In this document: positions 1 to 7,481 of the stretch, piece after piece | Position numbering within the stretch: position 1 is the stretch's first letter | How the letters are laid out: every line of letters begins with the position of its first letter | Source of the DNA: UMGS75 sp051872775 | GTDB taxonomy: Bacteria; Bacillota_I; Bacilli_A; ML615J-28; CAG-313 | Length of the DNA stretch: 8,948 nt | Assembly (NCBI GenBank): GCA_051872775.1 | Contig: JBJEEE010000075.1 | Span: forward strand, 1-8,948 | Reading direction: 5' to 3' | Position numbers and translations under genes: made by a program | Notes under the pieces: model-generated | What the model saw: the letters and a program-made list of their open reading frames with translations, nothing else | Told to the model about the DNA's origin: nothing | The model's database searches: none

Positions 1-1
1 A

Positions 2-1435
2 AATACAGAAAATATTGGTAATGCGATGTTATTTGTAGGTCAAACTTTGGCTCTTGCATCAATCATTTATTTCCTTCTATTTGGTCTTTTTGGTGGCATC
101 TTAATGTTTGTGGTTAACTTTATCTTACTTGATAAACCATTCAAAACATTTAGTGAAAATGACTTACCAGAATTTGATGATGACGAATTAGTTAAAAGTG
201 ATGTTGCATCTAATTTTGATGATTCAAGTGCAAATGGAGTTAACGTTTCAGATGGAAATGTTTTAGCAAATCTTTCCGGTGATGGTGCTGGTGTTGGTGG
301 TGGCGGTGTCGTTAAAGCTGCTGAAGAACTAGATGATCGTGAAAAAGTATTCCCCGCTTTATCTACAATGGATGTAGAATATGAAGGATATGCTATTGAA
401 AAGATTGATTCAACTGACATTACCCTAGATGAACTTTGTGTTAAGTTTAGAAATTATCTTGCAAAAACGGAAAAACTATATTTTGAACTAGATACAATTA
501 GATTCTTTATTAGTGGCTTTGGTGCCTCACACTTCATGATTCTTGAAGGTCTATCTGGTACTGGTAAATCTAGTTTACCTCGTTATTTTTCAAAATTTGT
601 TAACGCTAATTTATTATTCGTATCTGTTCAAGCAACATGGCGTGATAAATCAAATTTAATTGGTTATTTTAATGACTTTTCTAAGACTTACTCAGAAACT
701 GAATTTTTAACTTCATTATATCATGCTAATTATAATCCTGATATGTTACATATCTATGTACTAGATGAAATGAACATTTCTAGGGTTGAATACTATTTTG
801 CGGATTTCCTATCAGTACTAGAATATCCAGAAAGTGAATGGAGAATTAAATTAATGCAACTTCCATTTAACTTTGTTCCACCTGCTAAATTAGATGAAGG
901 ATATATTCAAATTCCTGGTAACGCTTATTTTGTAGGTACTGCCAATAAAGATGACTCAACCTTCACAATTACTGATAAAGTATATGACCGTGCTATCACT
1001 ATTGATTTCGATGATCGTAACGTTGCTTTTGAAGTATCAGAAGAAGTTGAACCAATCGTTTTAAGTAAAACTGCATTTGATAAGATGCTAAATGATGCTA
1101 AACAAATTGAAGCTAATCGTATGAGTGAAGCTGATTTTGCAAAATTTACATCAATTACTAATTTTATTTATGAACAATTTGATATTACATTTGGTAACCG
1201 TATTCTTAACCAAATATCAGAGATTGTTCCTGTCTTTGTTGCCTGTGGTGGTAGTAAAGAAGATGCTCTTGACTTCCTACTTTCTCGTAAAGTCATCAGC
1301 AAAATCGAAGGTCGATTTGAAGAATATGTTAAAGATGCTTTAAAACAATTACTTGAATTAATTAATAAAGTATATGGTAAAGGTGTCTTGAAACGTAGTG
1401 AAAAAGTAATAAATAGTTTAATTAGAAGGTTATAG
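2..1435 (+). CDS. Membrane-anchored McrB-like AAA+ ATPase (5' end outside window)
   Basis: Likely an AAA+ NTPase of the McrB type, acting as a ring-forming motor on the cytoplasmic face of the membrane. Residues are counted from the first ATG in the window (position 26). A hydrophobic stretch at about 8-36 is followed by an acidic, Ser/Gly-rich linker (about 42-97, with a GAGVGGGG run) and then the AAA+ core. Walker A is GLSGTGKSS (175-183) and Walker B is IYVLDEMN (243-250, D247/E248). A sensor-1-like GTANKDD (304-310) and a downstream DKVYDRA fit the McrB pattern (GTMNxxD, then an Arg-bearing helix). A helical C-terminus follows to residue 469. The ATG at 26 is probably not the start: no Shine-Dalgarno precedes it, and the frame stays open to the window edge (codons for N-T-E-N-I-G-N-A), so the gene is taken as 5'-truncated. 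It ends TAG then TAA, 4 nt before the next gene. The McrB-like call is fairly firm. The biological role is unknown and no GTP-specific feature was identified. Confidence 0.8.
   Translation, partial: NTENIGNAMLFVGQTLALASIIYFLLFGLFGGILMFVVNFILLDKPFKTFSENDLPEFDDDELVKSDVASNFDDSSANGVNVSDGNVLANLSGDGAGVGGGGVVKAAEELDDREKVFPALSTMDVEYEGYAIEKIDSTDITLDELCVKFRNYLAKTEKLYFELDTIRFFISGFGASHFMILEGLSGTGKSSLPRYFSKFVNANLLFVSVQATWRDKSNLIGYFNDFSKTYSETEFLTSLYHANYNPDMLHIYVLDEMNISRVEYYFADFLSVLEYPESEWRIKLMQLPFNFVPPAKLDEGYIQIPGNAYFVGTANKDDSTFTITDKVYDRAITIDFDDRNVAFEVSEEVEPIVLSKTAFDKMLNDAKQIEANRMSEADFAKFTSITNFIYEQFDITFGNRILNQISEIVPVFVACGGSKEDALDFLLSRKVISKIEGRFEEYVKDALKQLLELINKVYGKGVLKRSEKVINSLIRRL
1424..1430 (+). promoter_or_regulatory. 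Ribosome binding site for the 1440 gene
   Basis: AGAAGGT lies inside the last codons of the upstream ATPase gene, about 10 nt before the ATG at 1440. It supports that start and suggests translational coupling of the pair. Confidence 0.5.
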
Positions 1436-1439
1436 TAAT

Positions 1440-2741
1440 ATGAAAATTATCGAAGAAAATCTTTTGAAAAATACAATATTACAACTAAATAAATACCGTG
1501 AGAAACATTTCTTTGTTAATGATTTCTATGAAAGTTTAAATGAATTAAAAATTGATTCTTTACAAAGTTTCTCTTTTCAAAAGGATATTGAATTCTTCGA
1601 TCGTTTATCATTTATTTTAGGGGTAATTAATTCTATCATTGCCCATCCTCATATTTCTAATCGTGGGGAAAACATCATTTTAAGAAGTGATCAAGCAGGA
1701 CATTTAACAAGTGAAAACTTCCAAAATACTTTTAGAGATCCAAGTTTATGGAAAGAAAAAGAATTGGAAATGGTTCCTGAATATGTTCATTATTATCAAT
1801 ATACAGATGAATTAAAAATTTATGAAAATTTGTTTATTCGTTTATTAATCGATTTAATCGATTTAAGACTTATAGAATATCTTGTCTTTTATACCAGTAT
1901 GGTACCATCACTTGATAATCCCTCATCTTTAGAGATTATATCAAATGATAAAGTAGAAATAGCCTTAAAGCGAATTGAAAACTTTAGTCGTAAAGTTAGA
2001 TTTATTAAAAATACATTCTTTTATAAAGAACTTAGTAAAGTTCCCCCAATTTCAAAACAAATTAAACCAACTAATATTTTATTAAAAGATCGTTTATATA
2101 ATTATTGTTATCGTTTCTATCGTGAGTTTATCAAATATGAAGATAATAACGAATTACAATTTGATTTTACTTTATATTATTATTACGTATTATTAAAAAG
2201 TTTTAATAAACGTGGATTTAAACTAATTAATAAAGTAAGAAAGAATAATGATATTAAAAAGAATCAACCACTAGATATTTCTAATTTTGCATTTTCCTAT
2301 CGTGATTTTATCATTAATGTTAGTTATGAAGCTCCATCAACTATTTGGATGGAAATAGGTATAGAGAATCGTCCAGAAACTATTTATCGTCATCAGTTAA
2401 TACTTCAGGCTAAACGTACTATCGATGATGATATTGTTGCAAGTAGTCTTGCTACTACTTGTTATATCATATCAATTTGGAATATTTATAATCAATTAGA
2501 TTATAAAGCCTCATTTATTAATCCAACAAGTGAATCAGATATTATTGATTTTTGGATTGATAGATTATTATATGAAGTAATTGCTGAAAAAAATATGTAT
2601 GTTAAGTATTGTCCAATATGTAAAAATCGTAGTATAGATGAGTCAAATAATATTTATAAATGTACAAATTGCCAAACAATTTATACATTTAAATCAAGTA
2701 AAGGAAAAGACATTATTTGGTTTATTAATTTAAGGAGGTAG
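1440..2741 (+). CDS. Uncharacterised McrB-partner protein, DUF2357-like with C-terminal zinc ribbon
   Basis: No confident family assignment. The protein is 433 residues, has no signal peptide or membrane segment, and is rich in Tyr, Lys and Ile, so it is probably cytoplasmic. The segment TDELKIYENLFIRLL (122-136) resembles the conserved 'ENRF' helix of DUF2357 proteins, which commonly accompany McrB-like ATPases; this is a resemblance by eye. The middle (about 180-270) is helical and basic. Around 285-350 there are beta-like strands (FSYRDFIINV, WMEIGIE, HQLILQAKR) that could be a degenerate PD-(D/E)xK fold with D289, E305 and a Q-x-K, but the motif is not convincing. The C-terminus has a clear zinc ribbon, CPIC (391-394) and CTNC (408-411), followed by a short beta tail. 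It starts 4 nt after the McrB-like gene and its stop overlaps the next gene's ribosome binding site, so it is co-expressed with both. It may be the partner or effector of the ATPase (inference from context). Confidence 0.6.
   Translation: MKIIEENLLKNTILQLNKYREKHFFVNDFYESLNELKIDSLQSFSFQKDIEFFDRLSFILGVINSIIAHPHISNRGENIILRSDQAGHLTSENFQNTFRDPSLWKEKELEMVPEYVHYYQYTDELKIYENLFIRLLIDLIDLRLIEYLVFYTSMVPSLDNPSSLEIISNDKVEIALKRIENFSRKVRFIKNTFFYKELSKVPPISKQIKPTNILLKDRLYNYCYRFYREFIKYEDNNELQFDFTLYYYYVLLKSFNKRGFKLINKVRKNNDIKKNQPLDISNFAFSYRDFIINVSYEAPSTIWMEIGIENRPETIYRHQLILQAKRTIDDDIVASSLATTCYIISIWNIYNQLDYKASFINPTSESDIIDFWIDRLLYEVIAEKNMYVKYCPICKNRSIDESNNIYKCTNCQTIYTFKSSKGKDIIWFINLRR
2610..2672 (+). other. Zinc-ribbon segment in the 1440-2741 product
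   Basis: Two CxxC knuckles (CPIC and CTNC) are separated by 13 residues, close to the end of the protein. This is a typical four-cysteine zinc ribbon, and it may mediate nucleic-acid or protein contact. Confidence 0.75.
2732..2738 (+). promoter_or_regulatory. Strong Shine-Dalgarno for the ABC ATPase
   Basis: AAGGAGG ends 8 nt before the ATG at 2747 and abuts the stop codon (TAG, 2739-2741) of the preceding gene. It fixes the ATPase start and ties it to the upstream genes. Confidence 0.85.
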
Positions 2742-2746
2742 TTTTC

Positions 2747-3502
2747 ATGGAAGAAAGTACAACAACTGCACTTAAACCCATGATATCAATCAAAGATCTT
2801 CATAAATCATATGGTTCAAAAGTTGTCTTAAAAGGACTAAATCTTGAAGTATATGAAGGAGAACTGTTTGGCTTTATCGGTCGTAATGGTATCGGTAAAT
2901 CAACAACCATTGACTGTTTGATTGGTGCTAAAAGGTTTTCGAAAGGATCTATTTCGATTGCGGGATTTGATATTGTTACCGAACCCATTTTAGCAAAATC
3001 AATCTATGGATATGTATCAAGTGAACCAACTTGTTATGAAGAAATGACGGGATATGATTATCTTGAATTTATTGCAAGTATTTACAAAATTACCGAGGGA
3101 GATTTTAGACGTAATACCGAATACTTATGTAATCGTCTTCAATTAAACCTCGATGAACTATCCAATCAAATATCAGGTTACTCCCATGGTATGAAACAAA
3201 AACTATGCCTTGTTGCTAGTCTTCTTCATAGCCCTAAAGTATGGATTTTAGATGAACCAACGGTAGGTCTTGATATAATGGCAGTAGAAGAACTCAAGAA
3301 AATGATGAGAGAATACGCAAATCATGGTAATACCGTTTTTGTAACTAGTCATAATATTGAGCTTGTCTCTAAATTATGTGATCGTGTTGCTATCGTCAAT
3401 GATGGAGTCGTGGTTGAATTATTTGATTTAAATAAGAATCCAAATAAACGTTTACAACTTTCTAAGATTTTCCTTAGTACTTATGGTGGAGCCAATGCTT
3501 AA
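2747..3502 (+). CDS. ABC transporter ATP-binding protein
   Basis: Cytoplasmic nucleotide-binding subunit that would power the permease encoded next. The 251 residues are a single ABC domain of normal size. Walker A is GRNGIGKST (45-53), the signature region is SGYSHGMKQKL (143-153), Walker B is VWILDEPT (165-172, E170 catalytic), the D-loop is GLD (174-176) and the H-loop is SHN with H202. The architecture matches ATPases that serve ABC-2-type export permeases (CcmA/DrrA/YtrB-like). Where a Q-loop glutamine is usual, the sequence reads YVSSEP (89-94). This kind of replacement occurs in some export ATPases, so the enzyme is probably active. The start at 2747 is set by AAGGAGG 8 nt upstream. 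The 3' end overlaps the permease start, a usual sign of a co-translated pair. The substrate cannot be read from the sequence. Confidence 0.93.
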   Translation: MEESTTTALKPMISIKDLHKSYGSKVVLKGLNLEVYEGELFGFIGRNGIGKSTTIDCLIGAKRFSKGSISIAGFDIVTEPILAKSIYGYVSSEPTCYEEMTGYDYLEFIASIYKITEGDFRRNTEYLCNRLQLNLDELSNQISGYSHGMKQKLCLVASLLHSPKVWILDEPTVGLDIMAVEELKKMMREYANHGNTVFVTSHNIELVSKLCDRVAIVNDGVVVELFDLNKNPNKRLQLSKIFLSTYGGANA

Positions 3503-5087
3503 TCTTTTAGCAAAGGATTTTAAACTTTTATTTGGTAAAGAAAAAAGTGTATTAAAAAGAGTCTTATCAATTATTATTACGATTATTTTTGTTGGATGTT
3601 TTGTAGCTATTGAAGTTTTTATGTTTACCGCAATCCTAAAAAAGATTTCCAAGTTTAATAATGCATCAGTAGCATTTATGAACTTATTTCTTGCGGTAAT
3701 CTCTATTTTAATTATTATATCTGATTTATTAAGAGCATCTAAATTACTATTTGATGAAAAAGACATTGAACAATTATCAACTAGACCAGTTAGTAATTCT
3801 TCAGTTATTTTATCAAAATTAATCTTTCTCTTAATTAATCATTATGTAACTAGTATTATTTTTGTTTATCCTTTGTTTGTTGCTTATGGAACAATCGTTA
3901 CTAAAGGGGTATGGTTCTATTATTTAGCTTTCTTTTATCCTATTTTATCATTCTTATTTGAAATGGGAATTGGACTATTATTAGTATATCCTTATTATTT
4001 ATTAAAGAAATTTTTAAATAAACATTTAATTGTAAGATTTATTGTTTGTATTGTTATTTTAGGCTTAGGATGTTTCCTATATTCTAAAGTCTTAAATATC
4101 TTTACAACATTAGTTGCTTCAAATAGTATTACAAGTTTATTTACGACCGATTCGATTAATCGATTTATCCAAATGAGGAAGTATGAATTTCCAACTAATT
4201 TCTTAGTTGATATCTTCGTGGAAAAATCATTTAGAAATATTTTCCCACTCCTTTCTATATCCTTTGGGGTTTTCTTAATCGGATGTAGTATTGCGGTATT
4301 TGCTTATAACTATGTTAGAAATGTTGCCATTTCTGCCCAAGCTAAAAAGCAAGAACATAGTTTTAAACCAACCTCAGTAAATAGAGCATTAATTAAAAAA
4401 GAACTATCCATTATTGGAAAAAATGAAAGTTATACTTTTTCCTTTACAGGTCTTTTGATTGTGCAACCTTTCCTTGCTTTCTTAGTTATTAAATCATTAA
4501 ATACTATCTTTAGAACGGGAATATTTGCATACTATATATCGGTTGTACCTAATTTTATTCCTCTTATGGATACGCTCCTTTTAATGTTATTTACCTTAAC
4601 GATTGCATCAGGTGCATCAATGTATATAACAATGGAAGCTAAAACTATTAAAGTAATTAAAACGATACCAGTAAAACCAGTTAAACAATTATGGATCAAA
4701 GTTTTAATTCCTTTTGTAATGTCAGAATTATCACTCCTAATCACTCTTTTTGTTTTATTAATTGGTAGAGTTATAACAGGAGTAACATTTGCATCAAGTA
4801 TTATCCTTGTAACAATTCTTCTTATTATTTATTGTTTGATTGCTTTAAGAGAAGAATTGAATATCAGACATGGTAAATCAAGATCAACCGTTCGATCGAA
4901 TCTTTATTCTTATTTACTACCCATCATTTATTTTATTGTAACAGCTGCTTTATCATATTTTAGATTAAATATAATGCTAGCTTATTTGATTGGTCTTGTT
5001 ACAATCATTATCTTAGGTATTCCTCAATTAATATATCTAGTTAAAAAGACAAATAATCTATTCTTAGATTTGGATATGGTGAACTAA
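3495..5087 (+). CDS. ABC-2-like exporter permease with two homologous halves
   Basis: Integral membrane protein of about 530 residues with roughly 12 hydrophobic segments, the membrane partner of the preceding ATPase. Residues are counted from the in-frame ATG at 3483. Segments lie near 27-52, 62-83, 113-137, 145-172, 182-202, 254-276, 320-338, 347-378, 405-428, 434-454, 476-492 and 496-520. The protein is an internal duplication: LAKDFKLLFGKEKS (9-22) matches LIKKELSIIGKNES (303-316), and the cytoplasmic PV-containing loop at 91-115 matches 385-409, both at the same 294-residue offset. One chain may therefore supply the whole transmembrane channel. Two starts are possible. ATG 3483 has no ribosome binding site. 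ATG 3495 follows GGTGGAG at close spacing and gives MLNLLAKDF, a normal permease start, so it is preferred. Both overlap the ATPase gene. The stop TAA overlaps the next ATG by one base. Cargo is unknown; the adjacent exoprotein and lipoprotein suggest an envelope role. Confidence 0.88.
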   Translation: MLNLLAKDFKLLFGKEKSVLKRVLSIIITIIFVGCFVAIEVFMFTAILKKISKFNNASVAFMNLFLAVISILIIISDLLRASKLLFDEKDIEQLSTRPVSNSSVILSKLIFLLINHYVTSIIFVYPLFVAYGTIVTKGVWFYYLAFFYPILSFLFEMGIGLLLVYPYYLLKKFLNKHLIVRFIVCIVILGLGCFLYSKVLNIFTTLVASNSITSLFTTDSINRFIQMRKYEFPTNFLVDIFVEKSFRNIFPLLSISFGVFLIGCSIAVFAYNYVRNVAISAQAKKQEHSFKPTSVNRALIKKELSIIGKNESYTFSFTGLLIVQPFLAFLVIKSLNTIFRTGIFAYYISVVPNFIPLMDTLLLMLFTLTIASGASMYITMEAKTIKVIKTIPVKPVKQLWIKVLIPFVMSELSLLITLFVLLIGRVITGVTFASSIILVTILLIIYCLIALREELNIRHGKSRSTVRSNLYSYLLPIIYFIVTAALSYFRLNIMLAYLIGLVTIIILGIPQLIYLVKKTNNLFLDLDMVN

Positions 5088-7477
5088 TGAAAAAGAAGAA
5101 TTTAATTATATTACTTTTAATTCCCTTTTTAATTGCTTTACTTGGGGTTGTAACGATTAATACAACTTTTAGCATTATTGATAATGATATAATAAGAATT
5201 GATTGGGATTATTTAGATACAGAAGCTTTTGAAGTAAGATCAAGTTCGTACTTACTAAAAGCAAGAGGAATTAGTGAAAAAGATTATCCAGCTGGTCCTG
5301 GTAATAGTCTTGTATGGAGTGTAAAGAATAAAGATGTAAATGATGAAGAAGTACATGCGATTGTGGAAAATAATAACAATAGTTATTATTTAACTGCGAT
5401 AACACCAGGTGAAGTTATCGTAACATGTGCTAATGAAAAAGGAAATATCAGTAAAAGCTTTACGGCCTTAATTTATGAAGGTGGATATATCATAATTAGA
5501 CCTAAAGTATTAAGTTCGCAAAATAATATTGATCAACACATTTATTTTGGTGAATATGATTTAAAAGATGGAGTAAAGGTTCCTTCAACCTTTGCCTTTA
5601 CGATTGATACTAATCGTGAAAGTATCTTAGATAATTTAGTTGTTAAAAATAGTACATCTTCAAATTTATTAGTTGATTTGAATAATTTAACGGTAACCTT
5701 AAAAGATGGAACCTCAGGAGTACATAGTTTTTGTATCGGTACAACCTCTGATGATATTGCCCTTCCTTATACATATACGTTAAATGTTGTTAAAGATGGT
5801 GTAAATGTCTATACTTATGATGATTTATTAAATTGTACTAATCGTAGTGAAAAAGGTGAAATCGTTGTTTTAAGAAAATCTTTTGAATCGTTAAATCATT
5901 ATCAAACATTAAATGGACAAAACAATGTTGAATTATTTGGTACATATAATGATGGTAAATTCAATTTTAAAAATGAAGTATATCGCTTTAAAACAACGCT
6001 TTGTAGTGATTATATCGATCAGTGGAATAACTTTGCGAAAAAAGATCCTACGAATTATCAAGTTATTGAAAATGAAGTTGTAGCAGGACTTCATATTCAA
6101 AAAGATTTTTATGGTAATGGTTATACCATTAATATGCATAACCTTACCTATCCATCATCGGTCATTGAAACAGTCGGTGATGATGGAACCATCGTTAAAG
6201 TTCCATCTCTTGCTAGTTCTGACCTCTTTAGAGGACCACTTCCTTTATATACTTTAGGTGATCATAGTAGTCTACCTTTAGTTGAAGCGTTAGGACAAGA
6301 TAATATCGGTATGTATGTTGATGGTGATAATATCACAATTAATGATGTTGATGTTAAAAACTGTGAAGATACCAATATGCTTGCTAATCTTCATTATACT
6401 GGAACGGTGCTTGAAACCTATGGTGATAATATTACAATTAAGAATTCTCGCTTTGCTAATGGTAAAAATATCATTAGAAGTTACTCTTCAATGGATATGA
6501 TTTTAGATAATTGTATGTTAAGTAATGCTCGTAATTTCTTATTATCAGTTGGAACTAATGATTTTATTAGAATTAAAGATGAAGATGTATGTGATTTTAT
6601 TAGTTTAGATGGAACCACCGTCTCATCATCAATCAGTGAGTATTTACAAGTTGAAGCCTTAGGTGATAATATCTTAAATGCCTATGTTACTGGTCAATTT
6701 GAAAATAAAGCGGCAATGAAAAAATCTTTACTTAGTGTACAAGATGCCCTCAATAAAGGAGAATTAATTGAAGGTAAGTTCTATAGTACGATTAAAGTCA
6801 TTGATACTTTATTTTATCAAAGTGGCATTGCCTCAATTTCGATTGATAGTATGTTCAATGGTCCATTCCTATATGGTGGGGTACCATCGATGATCAAACA
6901 ATTACTTGAAATGTTAGTTCCGTTTGTTCCTGATCGTATTGGTGGTCTATCATATCCAGTCAAAGTTGATATCATCGGAACTACTAAGTTTTATGATTAT
7001 AAAACAAAAGATCAAATGGATATTACGGGATTAATCAATGAAAATATATCAACGTTTGCGCAAGAAGCAGGAGATATCTTTGGAGTTGGTTATGATGGTA
7101 AGATTACAATCGATACAATCTTCCCACTTAAATCCTTCCTTATGAGTAAAGCTCCTATGTATAGTGTTAATGATGAATCTTATATTAATATTCCGATTGC
7201 CTTTTATGGTGGTGCCATCAATAAATCAGTCGTCAATATTGATACTTTAGATATGAAAGCTAAACTAACAAATGAAATAAGCATTGATCTACTCGATCAA
7301 TACTTAAATCTTGCGACAGGTGATACATTATCAATGGTTAGAAATGCAATGTTAAAGAGTGTTACCATTGTTACTGGTTATGAACCATTCAAGTTTATTT
7401 GTATGGATGAAACTGGGTATTTATATGGTGAAGCTCCACAAGTTTCGGAATTAATAGAAAATGCGAAAGGAAAGTAA
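5087..7477 (+). CDS. Large membrane-anchored extracytoplasmic protein (Ig-like plus beta-helix-like)
   Basis: Unrecognised 796-residue protein. It opens with KKK and a hydrophobic helix (about 5-24) without an obvious signal-peptidase site, so it is probably a membrane anchor with the rest outside. About 70-130 looks like a bacterial Ig-like (Big-type) domain: LVWSV, then LTAITPGEVIVTC, then a terminal strand. Residues about 340-490 have the short, Asn/Asp-rich strand pattern of a right-handed beta-helix, including YGNGYTI (342-348), DGDNITINDVDV (412-423) and YGDNITIKNSRF (445-456). The remainder (about 500-796) is mixed alpha/beta and not assignable. No LPxTG motif or C-terminal membrane segment is seen. 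Its ATG overlaps the permease stop (TAATG), with only a weak GGTGA before it, indicating translational coupling. It is therefore probably a dedicated partner of the exporter, either an accessory subunit or its cargo (inference). The start is fixed by this overlap and the KKK-hydrophobic N-terminus. Confidence 0.8.
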   Translation: MKKKNLIILLLIPFLIALLGVVTINTTFSIIDNDIIRIDWDYLDTEAFEVRSSSYLLKARGISEKDYPAGPGNSLVWSVKNKDVNDEEVHAIVENNNNSYYLTAITPGEVIVTCANEKGNISKSFTALIYEGGYIIIRPKVLSSQNNIDQHIYFGEYDLKDGVKVPSTFAFTIDTNRESILDNLVVKNSTSSNLLVDLNNLTVTLKDGTSGVHSFCIGTTSDDIALPYTYTLNVVKDGVNVYTYDDLLNCTNRSEKGEIVVLRKSFESLNHYQTLNGQNNVELFGTYNDGKFNFKNEVYRFKTTLCSDYIDQWNNFAKKDPTNYQVIENEVVAGLHIQKDFYGNGYTINMHNLTYPSSVIETVGDDGTIVKVPSLASSDLFRGPLPLYTLGDHSSLPLVEALGQDNIGMYVDGDNITINDVDVKNCEDTNMLANLHYTGTVLETYGDNITIKNSRFANGKNIIRSYSSMDMILDNCMLSNARNFLLSVGTNDFIRIKDEDVCDFISLDGTTVSSSISEYLQVEALGDNILNAYVTGQFENKAAMKKSLLSVQDALNKGELIEGKFYSTIKVIDTLFYQSGIASISIDSMFNGPFLYGGVPSMIKQLLEMLVPFVPDRIGGLSYPVKVDIIGTTKFYDYKTKDQMDITGLINENISTFAQEAGDIFGVGYDGKITIDTIFPLKSFLMSKAPMYSVNDESYINIPIAFYGGAINKSVVNIDTLDMKAKLTNEISIDLLDQYLNLATGDTLSMVRNAMLKSVTIVTGYEPFKFICMDETGYLYGEAPQVSELIENAKGK
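7466..7471 (+). promoter_or_regulatory. Ribosome binding site that selects the lipoprotein start
   Basis: AAAGGA lies 10 nt before the ATG at 7482 and downstream of the alternative ATG at 7461, so it can only serve the later start. That start also gives a clean lipoprotein signal. Confidence 0.6.
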
Positions 7478-7481
7478 AAAT

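Noticed and set aside
67..420. Antisense open frame of 117 codons opposite the ATPase linker
   Set aside because: It mirrors the low-complexity Gly/Asp-rich linker (Pro/Ser-rich in antisense), has no ribosome binding site and lies within a well-supported gene. Other antisense and frame-shifted open frames were dismissed in the same way.
2..2741. A standard McrBC restriction system
   Set aside because: The ATPase appears membrane-anchored, the partner lacks a clear nuclease motif, and the neighbours are transport and surface genes. The McrB-like similarity is kept, but the restriction function is not claimed.
7461..7481. Upstream ATG as the lipoprotein start
   Set aside because: It would place MRKESKN ahead of the signal, overlaps the previous gene and lacks its own ribosome binding site; ATG 7482 has one.
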